Below, piece after piece: positions 56,151-64,000 of a DNA stretch of 64,000 nt (position 1 is its first letter; each line of letters opens with the position of its first letter). A program made the translations under genes and the position numbers. Source of the DNA: Rhizobiales bacterium Y(2018) (lineage in GTDB: Bacteria > Pseudomonadota > Alphaproteobacteria > Rhizobiales > Aestuariivirgaceae). Location: the NCBI GenBank assembly GCA_005502925.1, contig SCPD01000002.1:186001-250000 (forward strand). The letters are read 5' to 3'. The notes under the pieces are model-generated. The model was not told the DNA's origin. It searched no databases and worked only from the letters and a program-made list of their open reading frames with translations.

Positions 56151-57164
56151 ATGGAGTTGCCTGACGGTCTGCAGCAAATGGGCTTCCTCGCTCTGGTGGC
56201 GCTTGCCGTCGGCGGTCTTCTGCTGGCTGTCCTGTTTCCATATTTCTCCGGCGCCAAGCAGACCGAAAAGCGCGTCAAGTCGATTACCACCGATGCCAAG
56301 GCCCCGGCGCGGCAGGGCCTGCGTGCCCGTTTGATGACGGAGGATCCGAAGGATACCCGCCGCAAGCAGCTTCAGGAATCCCTGCAACAGCTCGAGATGC
56401 GTGAACGCCAGCGCCGTCAGAAGCGGAACTTGCGCGTCATGCTCTCGCAGGCGGGAATAGAGAGCTCGCCCCGTGTCTTCTACGTGCTTTCTCTGATCGT
56501 TGGCGTACTCGTCGGCTTCGGCACGCTCGTCGCCGGTGTGCCGTGGTATGTGGCGCTCGTCGCCGGCATCGCCGGCGCACTCGGGCTTCCGCGCTGGGTG
56601 CTGAAGTTCCTGGTCAAGCGCCGCCAGCAGATCTTTCTCAATGATTTCGCCGACGCCATCGATATCATGGTGCGCGGCCTCAAATCCGGCCTGCCGATCA
56701 ACGATGCCATGAAAGTCATCGCCGGCGAAACGGCACCGCCGGTCGGCCCCGAATTCCTCGAGATCGTCGAGGGCCAGCGGGTCGGCATTGCCATCGATCA
56801 GGGCATCGAGCGCATGTATGAACGCATGCCGCTGGCGGAAGTGAATTTCCTCGGCATCGTCATGAACATCCAATCGAAGACCGGCGGCAACCTCGCCGAA
56901 GCCTTGAACAACCTGTCGAAGGTCCTGCGCGACCGTAAGAAGATGAAGGGTAAGATCAAGGCGATGAGCCAGGAGGCCAAGGCCTCAGCGGCGATCATCG
57001 GCTCCCTTCCGTTCTTCATCATGGGCGCGCTGACGGTGCTCAACCCGGCCTATCTGAACCCGCTCTGGGAAACGACCATTGGCAATATCCTGGTCATCGG
57101 CTCCGGATTCTGGATGCTGATGGGCGTGCTGATCATGCGCAAGATGATCAATTTCGATTTCTGA
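56151..57164 (+). CDS. tadB: Tad pilus inner-membrane platform protein TadB
   Basis: 337 residues. Membrane helices near 12-28, 108-145 and 285-335 surround a type II/IV secretion F domain (DFADAIDIMVRGLKSGLPINDAMKVIA near 165-190). It forms the assembly platform with TadC. The ATG at 56151 has GGGAG 7 bp upstream. Confidence 0.94.
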   Translation: MELPDGLQQMGFLALVALAVGGLLLAVLFPYFSGAKQTEKRVKSITTDAKAPARQGLRARLMTEDPKDTRRKQLQESLQQLEMRERQRRQKRNLRVMLSQAGIESSPRVFYVLSLIVGVLVGFGTLVAGVPWYVALVAGIAGALGLPRWVLKFLVKRRQQIFLNDFADAIDIMVRGLKSGLPINDAMKVIAGETAPPVGPEFLEIVEGQRVGIAIDQGIERMYERMPLAEVNFLGIVMNIQSKTGGNLAEALNNLSKVLRDRKKMKGKIKAMSQEAKASAAIIGSLPFFIMGALTVLNPAYLNPLWETTIGNILVIGSGFWMLMGVLIMRKMINFDF

Positions 57165-57179
57165 CGAAGGGCTGCTGTC

Positions 57180-58145
57180 ATGGACCTGGAATATTTCATG
57201 AAGCCCGAGGGTCTGATCACCCTTCTCGTCGGCCTCTCCGCCTTCGCGACGATTTTGACCATCGCCGCGCCTCTGCTTCAGGGCGACCAGATGAAGGCGC
57301 GTATGAAGGGCATTGCCACGGAGCGCGAGCGCTTGCGCGCCGCGCATCGCGCCTCGCTTGCCGATACCGGGCGTCTGCGGGACCGGGCCAAGCCAGGCCT
57401 GATTACGCAACTCGTCGAAGGTCTCAATCTGAGGAAGGTGTTCGAGGCCGAGACATCGCGCGATACCCTGCGCCAGGCCGGCTACCGCAGCGACAATCAT
57501 CTGGTCTATTTCCTCGCCGCCCGGGCCATCATGCCGATCGCTCTGGCGACGATCTTCTTCGTCTATTCGGTGCAGGTCTTCGGCGACAGCATTCCTTCGA
57601 ATATGCGTTTCGCCGCGATGGCCATCGGCCTGGTCGCCGGTTTTTATCTGCCGAGCCTCTATATCAGGAACAAGATCGGCCGGCGTCAGCTGTCGATCAA
57701 GCGCGCCTGGTCGGATGCGCTCGATCTGCTGCTGATCTGCGTCGAATCGGGCATGTCCATCGAGGCGGCCCTGCAGCGTGTGTCGCGCGAGATCGGCAGC
57801 CAGTCGGTGCCGCTGGCCGAAGAGCTGACCTTGACCTGTGCCGAGCTCTCCTATTTGCCCGACCGCCGCAAGGCCTTCGAAAACCTGGGCAAACGCACCG
57901 GGTTGCCGATCGTCAAATCGGTCGTGACCAGTCTCATCCAGTCGGAGCGCTATGGCACGCCGTTGGGCCAGGCCCTGCGCGTTCTCGCCCAGGAGAACCG
58001 CGACATGCGCATGGCAGAGGCAGAGAAGAAAGCCGCTGGCCTGCCGCCGAAGCTCACCGTGCCGATGATCCTGTTCTTCCTGCCGGTGATCTTTGTGGTG
58101 ATCCTTGGGCCGTCGATGATCCTGGTGCTCGCGGCCAATCAATAG
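57180..58145 (+). CDS. tadC: Tad pilus inner-membrane platform protein TadC
   Basis: 321 residues. Same secretion F domain as TadB (WSDALDLLLICVESGMSIEAAL near 178-200) with flanking membrane helices. It starts 15 bp after tadB and completes the CpaF platform. The tad cluster ends here on this strand; tadE/F-type pseudopilin genes and tadG are not present in the window. Confidence 0.94.
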   Translation: MDLEYFMKPEGLITLLVGLSAFATILTIAAPLLQGDQMKARMKGIATERERLRAAHRASLADTGRLRDRAKPGLITQLVEGLNLRKVFEAETSRDTLRQAGYRSDNHLVYFLAARAIMPIALATIFFVYSVQVFGDSIPSNMRFAAMAIGLVAGFYLPSLYIRNKIGRRQLSIKRAWSDALDLLLICVESGMSIEAALQRVSREIGSQSVPLAEELTLTCAELSYLPDRRKAFENLGKRTGLPIVKSVVTSLIQSERYGTPLGQALRVLAQENRDMRMAEAEKKAAGLPPKLTVPMILFFLPVIFVVILGPSMILVLAANQ

Positions 58146-58174
58146 GACAGATTATTCGGCCAAGGGCTGGCTGA

Positions 58175-58969
58175 TCAGCCTGCCGGCTTGTCGGTGAGCT
58201 GCTGCCATGTATTGGGCTGCGCCAGCATCTTCTGCAGATAGGCCATGTTCTCCTCGACCTGATCGGCCGGGAGATCGGCGCTGGCGATCTGGCGTGCTTC
58301 GTCGAAGCGTCCCTGAAGTCCGACGACGAGCGCCAGATTTTGCCTGAGACGTGGTTCCTTCTGGCCCGCCGGCGAGGCTGATGCGTCCTTCAGGACCGTT
58401 TCGGCCTGTTTGAGATTGCCTTCGACAGCGTAGGACATTCCGAGATTGTTGAGCACCACCGCATTGCCGGGCGAAAGCTTGAGAGCGCGCTGATAATAAT
58501 CGCGCGCTGGCGCATATTTGCCTTGCTGGTCGAGCGTCGACCCCATGGCCGAATAGGCCTTCCAGTCGGTGCTGCCGGCCTCGATCGCTTTGCTGAGGAC
58601 CGTTTGCGCCTGGTCCGCTCGCCCGGCCTGGACGAGCTCGCGGCCATAGACGGTAAGCAGTTTCTGATCATTGGGATGATATTGCGCAAGTGTCCCCAAC
58701 ACCTGCAATTGCTGGTCATTCTGGCCGAGCTTCTTCAACTGATCGGCATAGGCAAGACCAAGCTGCAGATTCTTGGGGTCGGATTGCCAGCGTTCGCCGA
58801 GCTTGGCGGTCTCCTTGAGAGAGGCTGGCGATGTGCTGCCCGTGGTCAAGGGATCGACACCATCGAGCCCGTCCTTATTCTGGCAGGCGCCAAGCGCCAA
58901 AGCGGAGCTGACGAGGAGGGCGGCAAGACTGATGCGCCGCATGTGAGAGGATCGTGAGGGACCCGGCAT
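58175..58969 (-). CDS. tadD: TPR lipoprotein TadD-like
   Basis: 264 residues, start with CGGAG 8 bp upstream; an ATG 27 bp later is an alternative. A lipoprotein signal peptide ends ALGAC near residue 30. Four or so TPR motifs follow (GLAYADQLKKLGQND, AYSAMGSTLDQQGKYAPARDYYQRALKL, VVLNNLGMSYAVEGNLKQAE). TadD is the periplasmic lipoprotein needed for secretin assembly. It faces tadC tail to tail, 29 bp apart. Confidence 0.88.
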   Translation of the reverse strand: MPGPSRSSHMRRISLAALLVSSALALGACQNKDGLDGVDPLTTGSTSPASLKETAKLGERWQSDPKNLQLGLAYADQLKKLGQNDQQLQVLGTLAQYHPNDQKLLTVYGRELVQAGRADQAQTVLSKAIEAGSTDWKAYSAMGSTLDQQGKYAPARDYYQRALKLSPGNAVVLNNLGMSYAVEGNLKQAETVLKDASASPAGQKEPRLRQNLALVVGLQGRFDEARQIASADLPADQVEENMAYLQKMLAQPNTWQQLTDKPAG

Positions 58970-59121
58970 TCGCCATACTCCGATATTACACTGCGGCGAT
59001 CGGGAAGCTCCGGTATCCGCGCTTACACGCGCATTGTCGGAAACAGACATCAATAAACCATTAACCATAAGTGGGCTTTGCTTTAGAAGAACGTGCCACA
59101 CAAGTTCGCCAAGGACATTCC

Positions 59122-60513
59122 ATGCCAGAGACTTCGCTGCCGCTTCTGCCCGTCAATCGTGCCCAGGGCGCCATCCCCATCATTCCGGTGACGCTCAAAT
59201 CCTGGCCCGGCGTCGAGCGCTCGCTCGATAAGACCGCGCGGACATGGCTCAAGGCCTCGGGATTCTTCGGCCAGCCGGGCCGGCATGCGTTGGTGCCGGA
59301 CAAGGTCGGCAATATCCATCAGGTCTTCTACGGTATCGCCGAGACGGTGAAGGCCGGTGAGGCTTTCGACTTCGCGCGGCTGGTGCGCGTCCTGCCGGAT
59401 GCGGCCTACCGCATCGACGGTGCGCTGCCCGATCTGCGCGGCGCCGTCATGGGCTGGCTTCTCGAGACCTATCGTTTCGAGCGCTACCGCAAACCCTCAG
59501 CACCGGCGCCGCGTCTGGTCTGCCCGGTTGAGCTCGAGCGCGCCGCGTTGCTTGCTGCCGCGGAAGCGCATTTCATGGTGCGCGATCTCGTCAACACGCC
59601 ATCCGCAGATATGGGCCCCGACGAGCTGGAGAAGGCGGCGCGCCAAGTGGCGTCGCGCCACCGCGCCAAGCTCCGCGTCATCGCGGGTGAGAAGCTGCGC
59701 CGCGGCTTCCCGATGGTGCACACGGTTGGCCAGGCGAGCCCACGCCGGCCGCGGCTCATCGATTTCACCTGGGGCCCGGCGCGTGCGCCGAAGGTCACGC
59801 TGGTCGGCAAGGGTGTCTGCTTCGACACCGGCGGCCTCGACATCAAGCCCGCCTCCGGCATGCTGACGATGAAGAAGGACATGGGGGGCGCCGCGAATGT
59901 CCTGGGCCTCGCCCAGATGATCATGGTGGCGCGGTTGAAGCTGCGCTTGCGCGTGCTCATTCCGGCGGTCGAGAATTCGATCGCGGGCAATGCCTTCCGG
60001 CCCGGCGACGTGCTGACGAGCCGCAAAGGCATCAGGGTCGAGATCGGCAATACCGATGCCGAGGGCCGCCTCGTCCTGGGCGATGCGCTGGCGCTCGCCG
60101 ATGAGGAAAGCCCAGATCTCCTGATCGACATGGCGACCTTGACCGGCGCCGCCCGCGTGGCACTTGGACCCGATCTGCCGCCTTTCTACACCGACGACGA
60201 GGCGCTGGCCGCCGATCTCTCTCGCCACGCTCTCGCCGTGAACGATCCCATCTGGCGCATGCCGTTCTGGGCGCCTTATTACGCGCTGATCGAATCGAAC
60301 ATCGCCGAGCTCAACAATGCCGGGGAATCGGGCTTCGCCGGATCGGTGACCGCCGCTCTTTTCCTCAAGCGTTTTGTCGAGCGGGCGCGGTCTTACGTCC
60401 ATTTCGACATCTTCGCCTGGACGCCGGCTGCCAAGCCCGGCAAGCCCAAGGGCGGCGAGGCCCAGGCGATCCACGCGCTCTTTGGGGCGATTGCCGAGCG
60501 TTACGGGAAATAG
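59122..60513 (+). CDS. Leucyl aminopeptidase family protein (M17)
   Basis: 463 residues. M17 metallopeptidase with the metal-binding and catalytic blocks LVGKGVCFDTGGLDIKP (near 234-250), MKKDMGGAA near 259 and the signature NTDAEGRL near 315. It removes N-terminal residues from peptides in the cytosol as a hexamer. The N-terminal domain is shorter and diverged from E. coli PepA. The ATG follows CAAGGAC. MarR and NlpC/P60 genes follow. Confidence 0.93.
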   Translation: MPETSLPLLPVNRAQGAIPIIPVTLKSWPGVERSLDKTARTWLKASGFFGQPGRHALVPDKVGNIHQVFYGIAETVKAGEAFDFARLVRVLPDAAYRIDGALPDLRGAVMGWLLETYRFERYRKPSAPAPRLVCPVELERAALLAAAEAHFMVRDLVNTPSADMGPDELEKAARQVASRHRAKLRVIAGEKLRRGFPMVHTVGQASPRRPRLIDFTWGPARAPKVTLVGKGVCFDTGGLDIKPASGMLTMKKDMGGAANVLGLAQMIMVARLKLRLRVLIPAVENSIAGNAFRPGDVLTSRKGIRVEIGNTDAEGRLVLGDALALADEESPDLLIDMATLTGAARVALGPDLPPFYTDDEALAADLSRHALAVNDPIWRMPFWAPYYALIESNIAELNNAGESGFAGSVTAALFLKRFVERARSYVHFDIFAWTPAAKPGKPKGGEAQAIHALFGAIAERYGK

Positions 60514-60606
60514 GCGGCGCCAAACAGGAGCTTGCGGCCTGTGCCGCGGTGAGGCAGAATGAAACGGCTCCGTAACGATCCTCGTGCGGAGCGGTAGGTC
60601 GGTTTC

Positions 60607-60951
60607 ATGAGCGTCACTCTATCGGCGGCGCAGGCTCTGCAGCTCTGGCATGATGTGCATCTGCATCTGGTTCGCGACGACGGGCCGGATCTTTCCATGC
60701 GGCAGATCACCTTGCTGCTCACCGTTTATCTGGAAGCGCCGCCGCACACGGTGCGCGACCTGGCGAAGAAGCTCGGCGTCTCCAAGCCGGTGATCACCCG
60801 TGCGCTCGATTCGCTGGGCAAGCTCGAGCTCCTGCAGCGCCGGCGCGACGAGGCCGACCGCCGTAATGTCCTCGTGCAGCGGACCGTGAAAGGTGTGCTC
60901 TATCTCGAGCGCCTGGCCGAAACGGTTGGCAAGCTCGCCAAGCAGGTCTAG
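60607..60951 (+). CDS. MarR-family transcriptional regulator
   Basis: 114 residues, a compact MarR winged helix (TVRDLAKKLGVSKPVITRALDSLGKLELLQRRRDEADRR covers the recognition helix and wing, about 47-85). Unusually short: the long dimerisation helices are reduced. It ends 11 bp before the NlpC/P60 gene, so they are probably one unit. Confidence 0.88.
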   Translation: MSVTLSAAQALQLWHDVHLHLVRDDGPDLSMRQITLLLTVYLEAPPHTVRDLAKKLGVSKPVITRALDSLGKLELLQRRRDEADRRNVLVQRTVKGVLYLERLAETVGKLAKQV

Positions 60952-60962
60952 ATCGTCTTTTT

Positions 60963-61811
60963 ATGAACAAGCTCGATCCGCGTCTGAACGCCATCCGTGC
61001 CGATCTCGCCGATGCCCGCCTGGGCGCCGCCGCGGGCACAGCGCGCCTCATCGCCGGCGAAGCGCGCATAGTGGCGGCACCGGTTCTGTCGCTGCACCGC
61101 GAGCCGCGCTTCGACGCGCGCATCGACACCCAGGCCTTGCTCGGCGAGCAGGTGCGCGTCTTCGAGACGCGGGAAGGCTGGGCGTGGCTGCAGCTCGAGA
61201 AGGATGGTTATGTCGGTTATGCGGCGCTGGACGATCTGGCGGCGCCCTCAGGCCCCTTGACCCATCGTGTCGCCGTGCCGTCGACCTTCATGTTTTCCGC
61301 TCCCGACATCAAGGCGCAGCCGGTGGTGACGGTGACGATGAATGCCGAAGTCGCGGTGCTGCGCGAGGATGAGCGCTTCGCCCATCTGGCCAACGGCCGC
61401 TTCATCATCGCCCGCCATCTGAAGCCGCTCGGCGATCATGAGGCGGATTTCGTCGCGGTGGCGGAGGCCTTTCGCCATGTGCCCTATCTGTGGGGCGGCA
61501 AGTCGGTGCTGGGCCTCGATTGCTCAGGCCTCGTCCAGCTCTCGCTCCAGGCGGCGGGCCGGATCTCTCCGCGCGATTCCGACATGCAGGAAAACGGGCT
61601 CGGTCAGGCCTTGCCGATCGACGATTTCGACGGCCTGCGCCGTGGCGATCTCATCTTCTGGGACGGCCATGTCGGCATCATGGCCGATCGGCGCCAGCTG
61701 CTGCATGCCAACGGCCATTTCATGCAAGTGACGCTCGAGCCTCTGGCCGATGCGGTCGAGCGCATCGCGCAGCGTTATGGCAAGATCACCGCGATCAAAC
61801 GGCTTCAATAA
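60963..61811 (+). CDS. NlpC/P60 family peptidoglycan hydrolase with SH3 domains
   Basis: 282 residues, no clear signal peptide. Two SH3-like segments (about 35-95 and 100-150) precede an NlpC/P60 domain with the nucleophile in LDCSGLVQLSL (Cys near 182), and the His in DGHVGIMAD near 236. Such enzymes cut gamma-D-glutamyl-diaminopimelate bonds; lack of an export signal suggests a role on recycled muropeptides or non-classical export. The end overlaps the convergent ghrA by 7 bp. Confidence 0.92.
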   Translation: MNKLDPRLNAIRADLADARLGAAAGTARLIAGEARIVAAPVLSLHREPRFDARIDTQALLGEQVRVFETREGWAWLQLEKDGYVGYAALDDLAAPSGPLTHRVAVPSTFMFSAPDIKAQPVVTVTMNAEVAVLREDERFAHLANGRFIIARHLKPLGDHEADFVAVAEAFRHVPYLWGGKSVLGLDCSGLVQLSLQAAGRISPRDSDMQENGLGQALPIDDFDGLRRGDLIFWDGHVGIMADRRQLLHANGHFMQVTLEPLADAVERIAQRYGKITAIKRLQ

Positions 61812-62749
61812 CCGCGGGCACGATCGACGATGTTTTCGACCGGCAGGCCCTGCTGATGCCGGCGGATCTGGCGCAGCACATAGGCGGTGACCATCTCCGG
61901 ATCTGAATCGGCCGCCGCATGCGGCGTCACCGTCACCTTGGGATGGAGCCAGAAGGGGCTCTCTTCGGGCAGAGGCTCGGTGGCGAAGACGTCGAGCGAG
62001 GCGGCATGGAGCGCGCCCGAATCGAGCGCCGCCAGGATATCGCCTTCGACCTGCTGCTTGCCGCGCCCGGCATTGATGATGACGGGCGCGCCGAGCGGAC
62101 CTTTGCGCGACAGCTTGGCGATGAGGTCGCGGTTGATGATCCCCGTCGTTTCCGGCGTATGCGGCAGAAGGCACACGAGAATATCGGTTCGTTCCAGGAA
62201 CGAATCGAATTCTTGCGGGCCGGCGAAACACTCGATGCCCGGAATGGATTTGCGTGAGCGGCTCCAGCCGGCCACCTTGAAACCGAGAAGCCTGAGCTTT
62301 TGTGCCGCATCGGTGCCCAGCACGCCGAGCCCCATCACGCCCACCGACACCGCCGAGGCGGCCCGTTCCGCGAATGGCTCCCAGCGCCTGTGGCGCTGGT
62401 TCTCGTCATGCCGGCGCTGCTGGCGGTGATGCAGCAGCACCTGCAGCACGACATATTCGCTCATCCGCATGGTGAGGTCGGGCTCGGCGATGCGCGCCAG
62501 CGGCACATCCTGCGGCAGCGTCGGATCCTTCAATATGGCATCGACCCCGGCGCCCAGCGAGAAGATCAGCTTGAGGTTGGGCAGGCTCTTCAGGACATTG
62601 GCGGGCGGCAGCCAGGCCATCGCATAGGTGATGTCCTCAAGCCTCCCGGCCTCCGGCCATGTCCTGATGTCGAGATCGGGCGCCTGCCGGCGCATCGCGG
62701 TCGTCCATTCCTCGACCGGCCAGGAATTGATGAGATAGATGAGAGCCAT
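61805..62749 (-). CDS. ghrA: Glyoxylate/hydroxypyruvate reductase A (GhrA-like)
   Basis: 314 residues. D-2-hydroxyacid dehydrogenase of the GhrA branch: FSLGAGVDAIL near 64-74, Rossmann GLGVLGTDAAQ near 141-151, catalytic Arg in INAGRGKQQVE near 228, Glu in DVFATEPLPEESPFW near 256, and His in VTPHAAADSDP near 276. It reduces glyoxylate or hydroxypyruvate with NADPH. The ABC ATPase gene upstream on the same strand ends 2 bp away. Confidence 0.9.
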   Translation of the reverse strand: MALIYLINSWPVEEWTTAMRRQAPDLDIRTWPEAGRLEDITYAMAWLPPANVLKSLPNLKLIFSLGAGVDAILKDPTLPQDVPLARIAEPDLTMRMSEYVVLQVLLHHRQQRRHDENQRHRRWEPFAERAASAVSVGVMGLGVLGTDAAQKLRLLGFKVAGWSRSRKSIPGIECFAGPQEFDSFLERTDILVCLLPHTPETTGIINRDLIAKLSRKGPLGAPVIINAGRGKQQVEGDILAALDSGALHAASLDVFATEPLPEESPFWLHPKVTVTPHAAADSDPEMVTAYVLRQIRRHQQGLPVENIVDRARGY

Positions 62750-62751
62750 GA

Positions 62752-64000
62752 TTATTGCTTGACGGTCCCTGAGGGAGCCGTGCGCAGATGCAGCGCCGCG
62801 GCGATGAGGGCCTTGGTATAGTCGGTCTGCGGTTGATCGAAAATCTGCGCCGTCGGCCCATGCTCGACGGCCAGCCCATTGCGCATCACGATCACTTCAT
62901 TGGCGAGCGCGCGCACCACTTTGAGGTCGTGGCTGATGAACAGGTAAGCGAGATTATGCGTCTCCTGGATCTGGCGCAGGAGGTCGACGATCTGCGCCTG
63001 TACCGACATGTCGAGAGCGCTGGTCGGCTCGTCGAGGACGACGAATTTGGGCTGCAGCGCCAAGGCCCGCGCAATGGCGACGCGCTGGCGCTGGCCGCCC
63101 GAAAATTCATGCGGATAGCGTTCCATCGTGGAAGGATCGAGACCGACTTCGCTGAGCGCCTGGGCGACGCGGTCGCGCCTTTCGTCGGCGCTGAATTCCT
63201 TGCCCTGGACGATCAGTCCCTCTTCGACGATCTGACGGATCGAGAGCCTGGGTGACAGAGACCCGTATGGGTCCTGGAACACGACCTGCATCTCCTTGCG
63301 CAGCGGTCGCATGCTGCGCGCATTGAAGCCGTCGATGCGCTGCCCGGCATAGGTGATCGGCCCTTCCGAGGCGATGAGGCGCAGGATCGCCAGGCCGAGC
63401 GTGGTTTTGCCGGAGCCAGATTCGCCGACGACGCCAAGCGTCTGGCCGGCTCTTACCGTCACGTCGACGCCGTCGACCGCCTTGATATGGCCGACCACCT
63501 TGCGGAAGAAACCGCGTTTGATCGGGAACCAGATCTTGACCTTGTCGGCGGACACGACGACCGGGGCCGTCGTGTCGGTCGTGGGCGGCTTGCCCTTGGG
63601 CTCGGCGGCGAGCAGCATCTTGGTATAGGCATGCTGCGGATGGGTGAAGACCTTCTCCGTCTCGCCCGCTTCGACGATCTTGCCGTGCTGCATCACACAG
63701 ACCTTGTTCGCCATGTGCCGGACGATGCCGAGATCATGGGTGATGAGGAGAAGCGCCATCTGGGTTTCGGCCTGGAGCTCTTTCAGGAGCTTCAGGATTT
63801 GCGCCTGCACCGTGACGTCGAGCGCTGTGGTCGGCTCGTCGGCGATGAGGAGGTCGGGATTGTTGGCGAGCGCCATGGCGATCATCACGCGCTGGCGCTG
63901 GCCGCCGGAAAGTTGATGCGGGAAATCCTGGAGCCGCGTCTCGGGATCGCGGATGCCGACCTTGGTGAGCAGGTCGATGATCCGGTTGCGCCGCGCCGCG
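62752..64000 (-). CDS. YejF-like ABC transporter ATPase with two nucleotide-binding domains (5' truncated)
   Basis: About 416 residues visible; the start lies beyond the window. The first NBD is cut ([15 protein letters not shown] and Walker [13 protein letters not shown] seen); the second is complete, with Walker [22 protein letters not shown]-loop, [15 protein letters not shown] signature and LDEPTSALD Walker B. The linker and [11 protein letters not shown] with [10 protein letters not shown] are typical of YejF, which powers import of microcin C-like or oligopeptide substrates. It ends 2 bp from ghrA. Confidence 0.92.
   Translation of the reverse strand, partial: AARRNRIIDLLTKVGIRDPETRLQDFPHQLSGGQRQRVMIAMALANNPDLLIADEPTTALDVTVQAQILKLLKELQAETQMALLLITHDLGIVRHMANKVCVMQHGKIVEAGETEKVFTHPQHAYTKMLLAAEPKGKPPTTDTTAPVVVSADKVKIWFPIKRGFFRKVVGHIKAVDGVDVTVRAGQTLGVVGESGSGKTTLGLAILRLIASEGPITYAGQRIDGFNARSMRPLRKEMQVVFQDPYGSLSPRLSIRQIVEEGLIVQGKEFSADERRDRVAQALSEVGLDPSTMERYPHEFSGGQRQRVAIARALALQPKFVVLDEPTSALDMSVQAQIVDLLRQIQETHNLAYLFISHDLKVVRALANEVIVMRNGLAVEHGPTAQIFDQPQTDYTKALIAAALHLRTAPSGTVKQ

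Overview
The window looks like a chromosomal segment of a GC-rich alphaproteobacterium of the order Hyphomicrobiales (Rhizobiales). The evidence is the linked block irr-fabA-fabB-fabI, the run glnD-murJ ... trpS, nfu, tsaB/rimI ... miaB-phoH-ybeY-corC, DUF992 and DUF1330 proteins, a Fur-family Irr regulator, a CTTG-N18-CTTATAT heat-shock promoter before dnaK, and rhizobial-type GCATC...GATGC palindromes downstream of genes. Genus cannot be read from the sequence.

Layout. 0-8.8 kb: housekeeping genes for nitrogen sensing (glnD, 5' end outside the window), lipid II flipping (murJ), a DUF1127-GNAT fusion with a divergent LysR gene, trpS, nfu-type Fe-S scaffold, a TsaB-RimI fusion and plsC. 8.8-13.1 kb: an accessory LysR-controlled set (a 56-residue membrane protein, an NCS1 permease and a BetA-like GMC oxidoreductase). 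13.2-17.1 kb: miaB-phoH-ybeY-corC. 17.1-20.3 kb: LysE exporter, hydroxyacid dehydrogenase, SH3 protein, and a Phd antitoxin followed by a frameshifted toxin. 20.3-24 kb: irr and the unsaturated fatty acid cluster. 24-35.6 kb: an alkB operon, dnaK-dnaJ, a zinc-ribbon K+ channel, dapB, gpmA, an Ada-type repair protein, nth. 35.8-42.5 kb: an RND efflux pair, an adenosine kinase-like gene, and secreted pentapeptide and DUF992 proteins.

42.6-49.2 kb is the accessory part: small orphan genes, a decayed TPR gene, an hsp20 gene with a ROSE-like RNA thermometer, a frameshifted companion gene, and a near-empty stretch ending at tRNA-Ser(GGA). A 30-bp direct repeat (29/30 identical) overlaps the tRNA 3' end and recurs 3.6 kb away, which suggests the scar of a tRNA-targeted island that has lost its integrase.

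49.2-59 kb is a Tad/Flp pilus locus: two flp pilins, cpaABC, a shortened cpaD, cpaE, cpaF, tadB, tadC and tadD on the opposite strand. 59-64 kb holds an M17 aminopeptidase, a MarR regulator, an NlpC/P60 hydrolase, a GhrA-like reductase and the 3' part of a YejF-like double-ATPase gene.

The observations I rate highest are the ROSE-like hairpin on hsp20, the tRNA-Ser repeat pair, a good Irr-box-like palindrome inside the promoter of the Fe-S scaffold gene, the shortened CpaD, and the small membrane protein coupled to the NCS1 permease. I found no CRISPR array, insertion sequence, rRNA or complete prophage.
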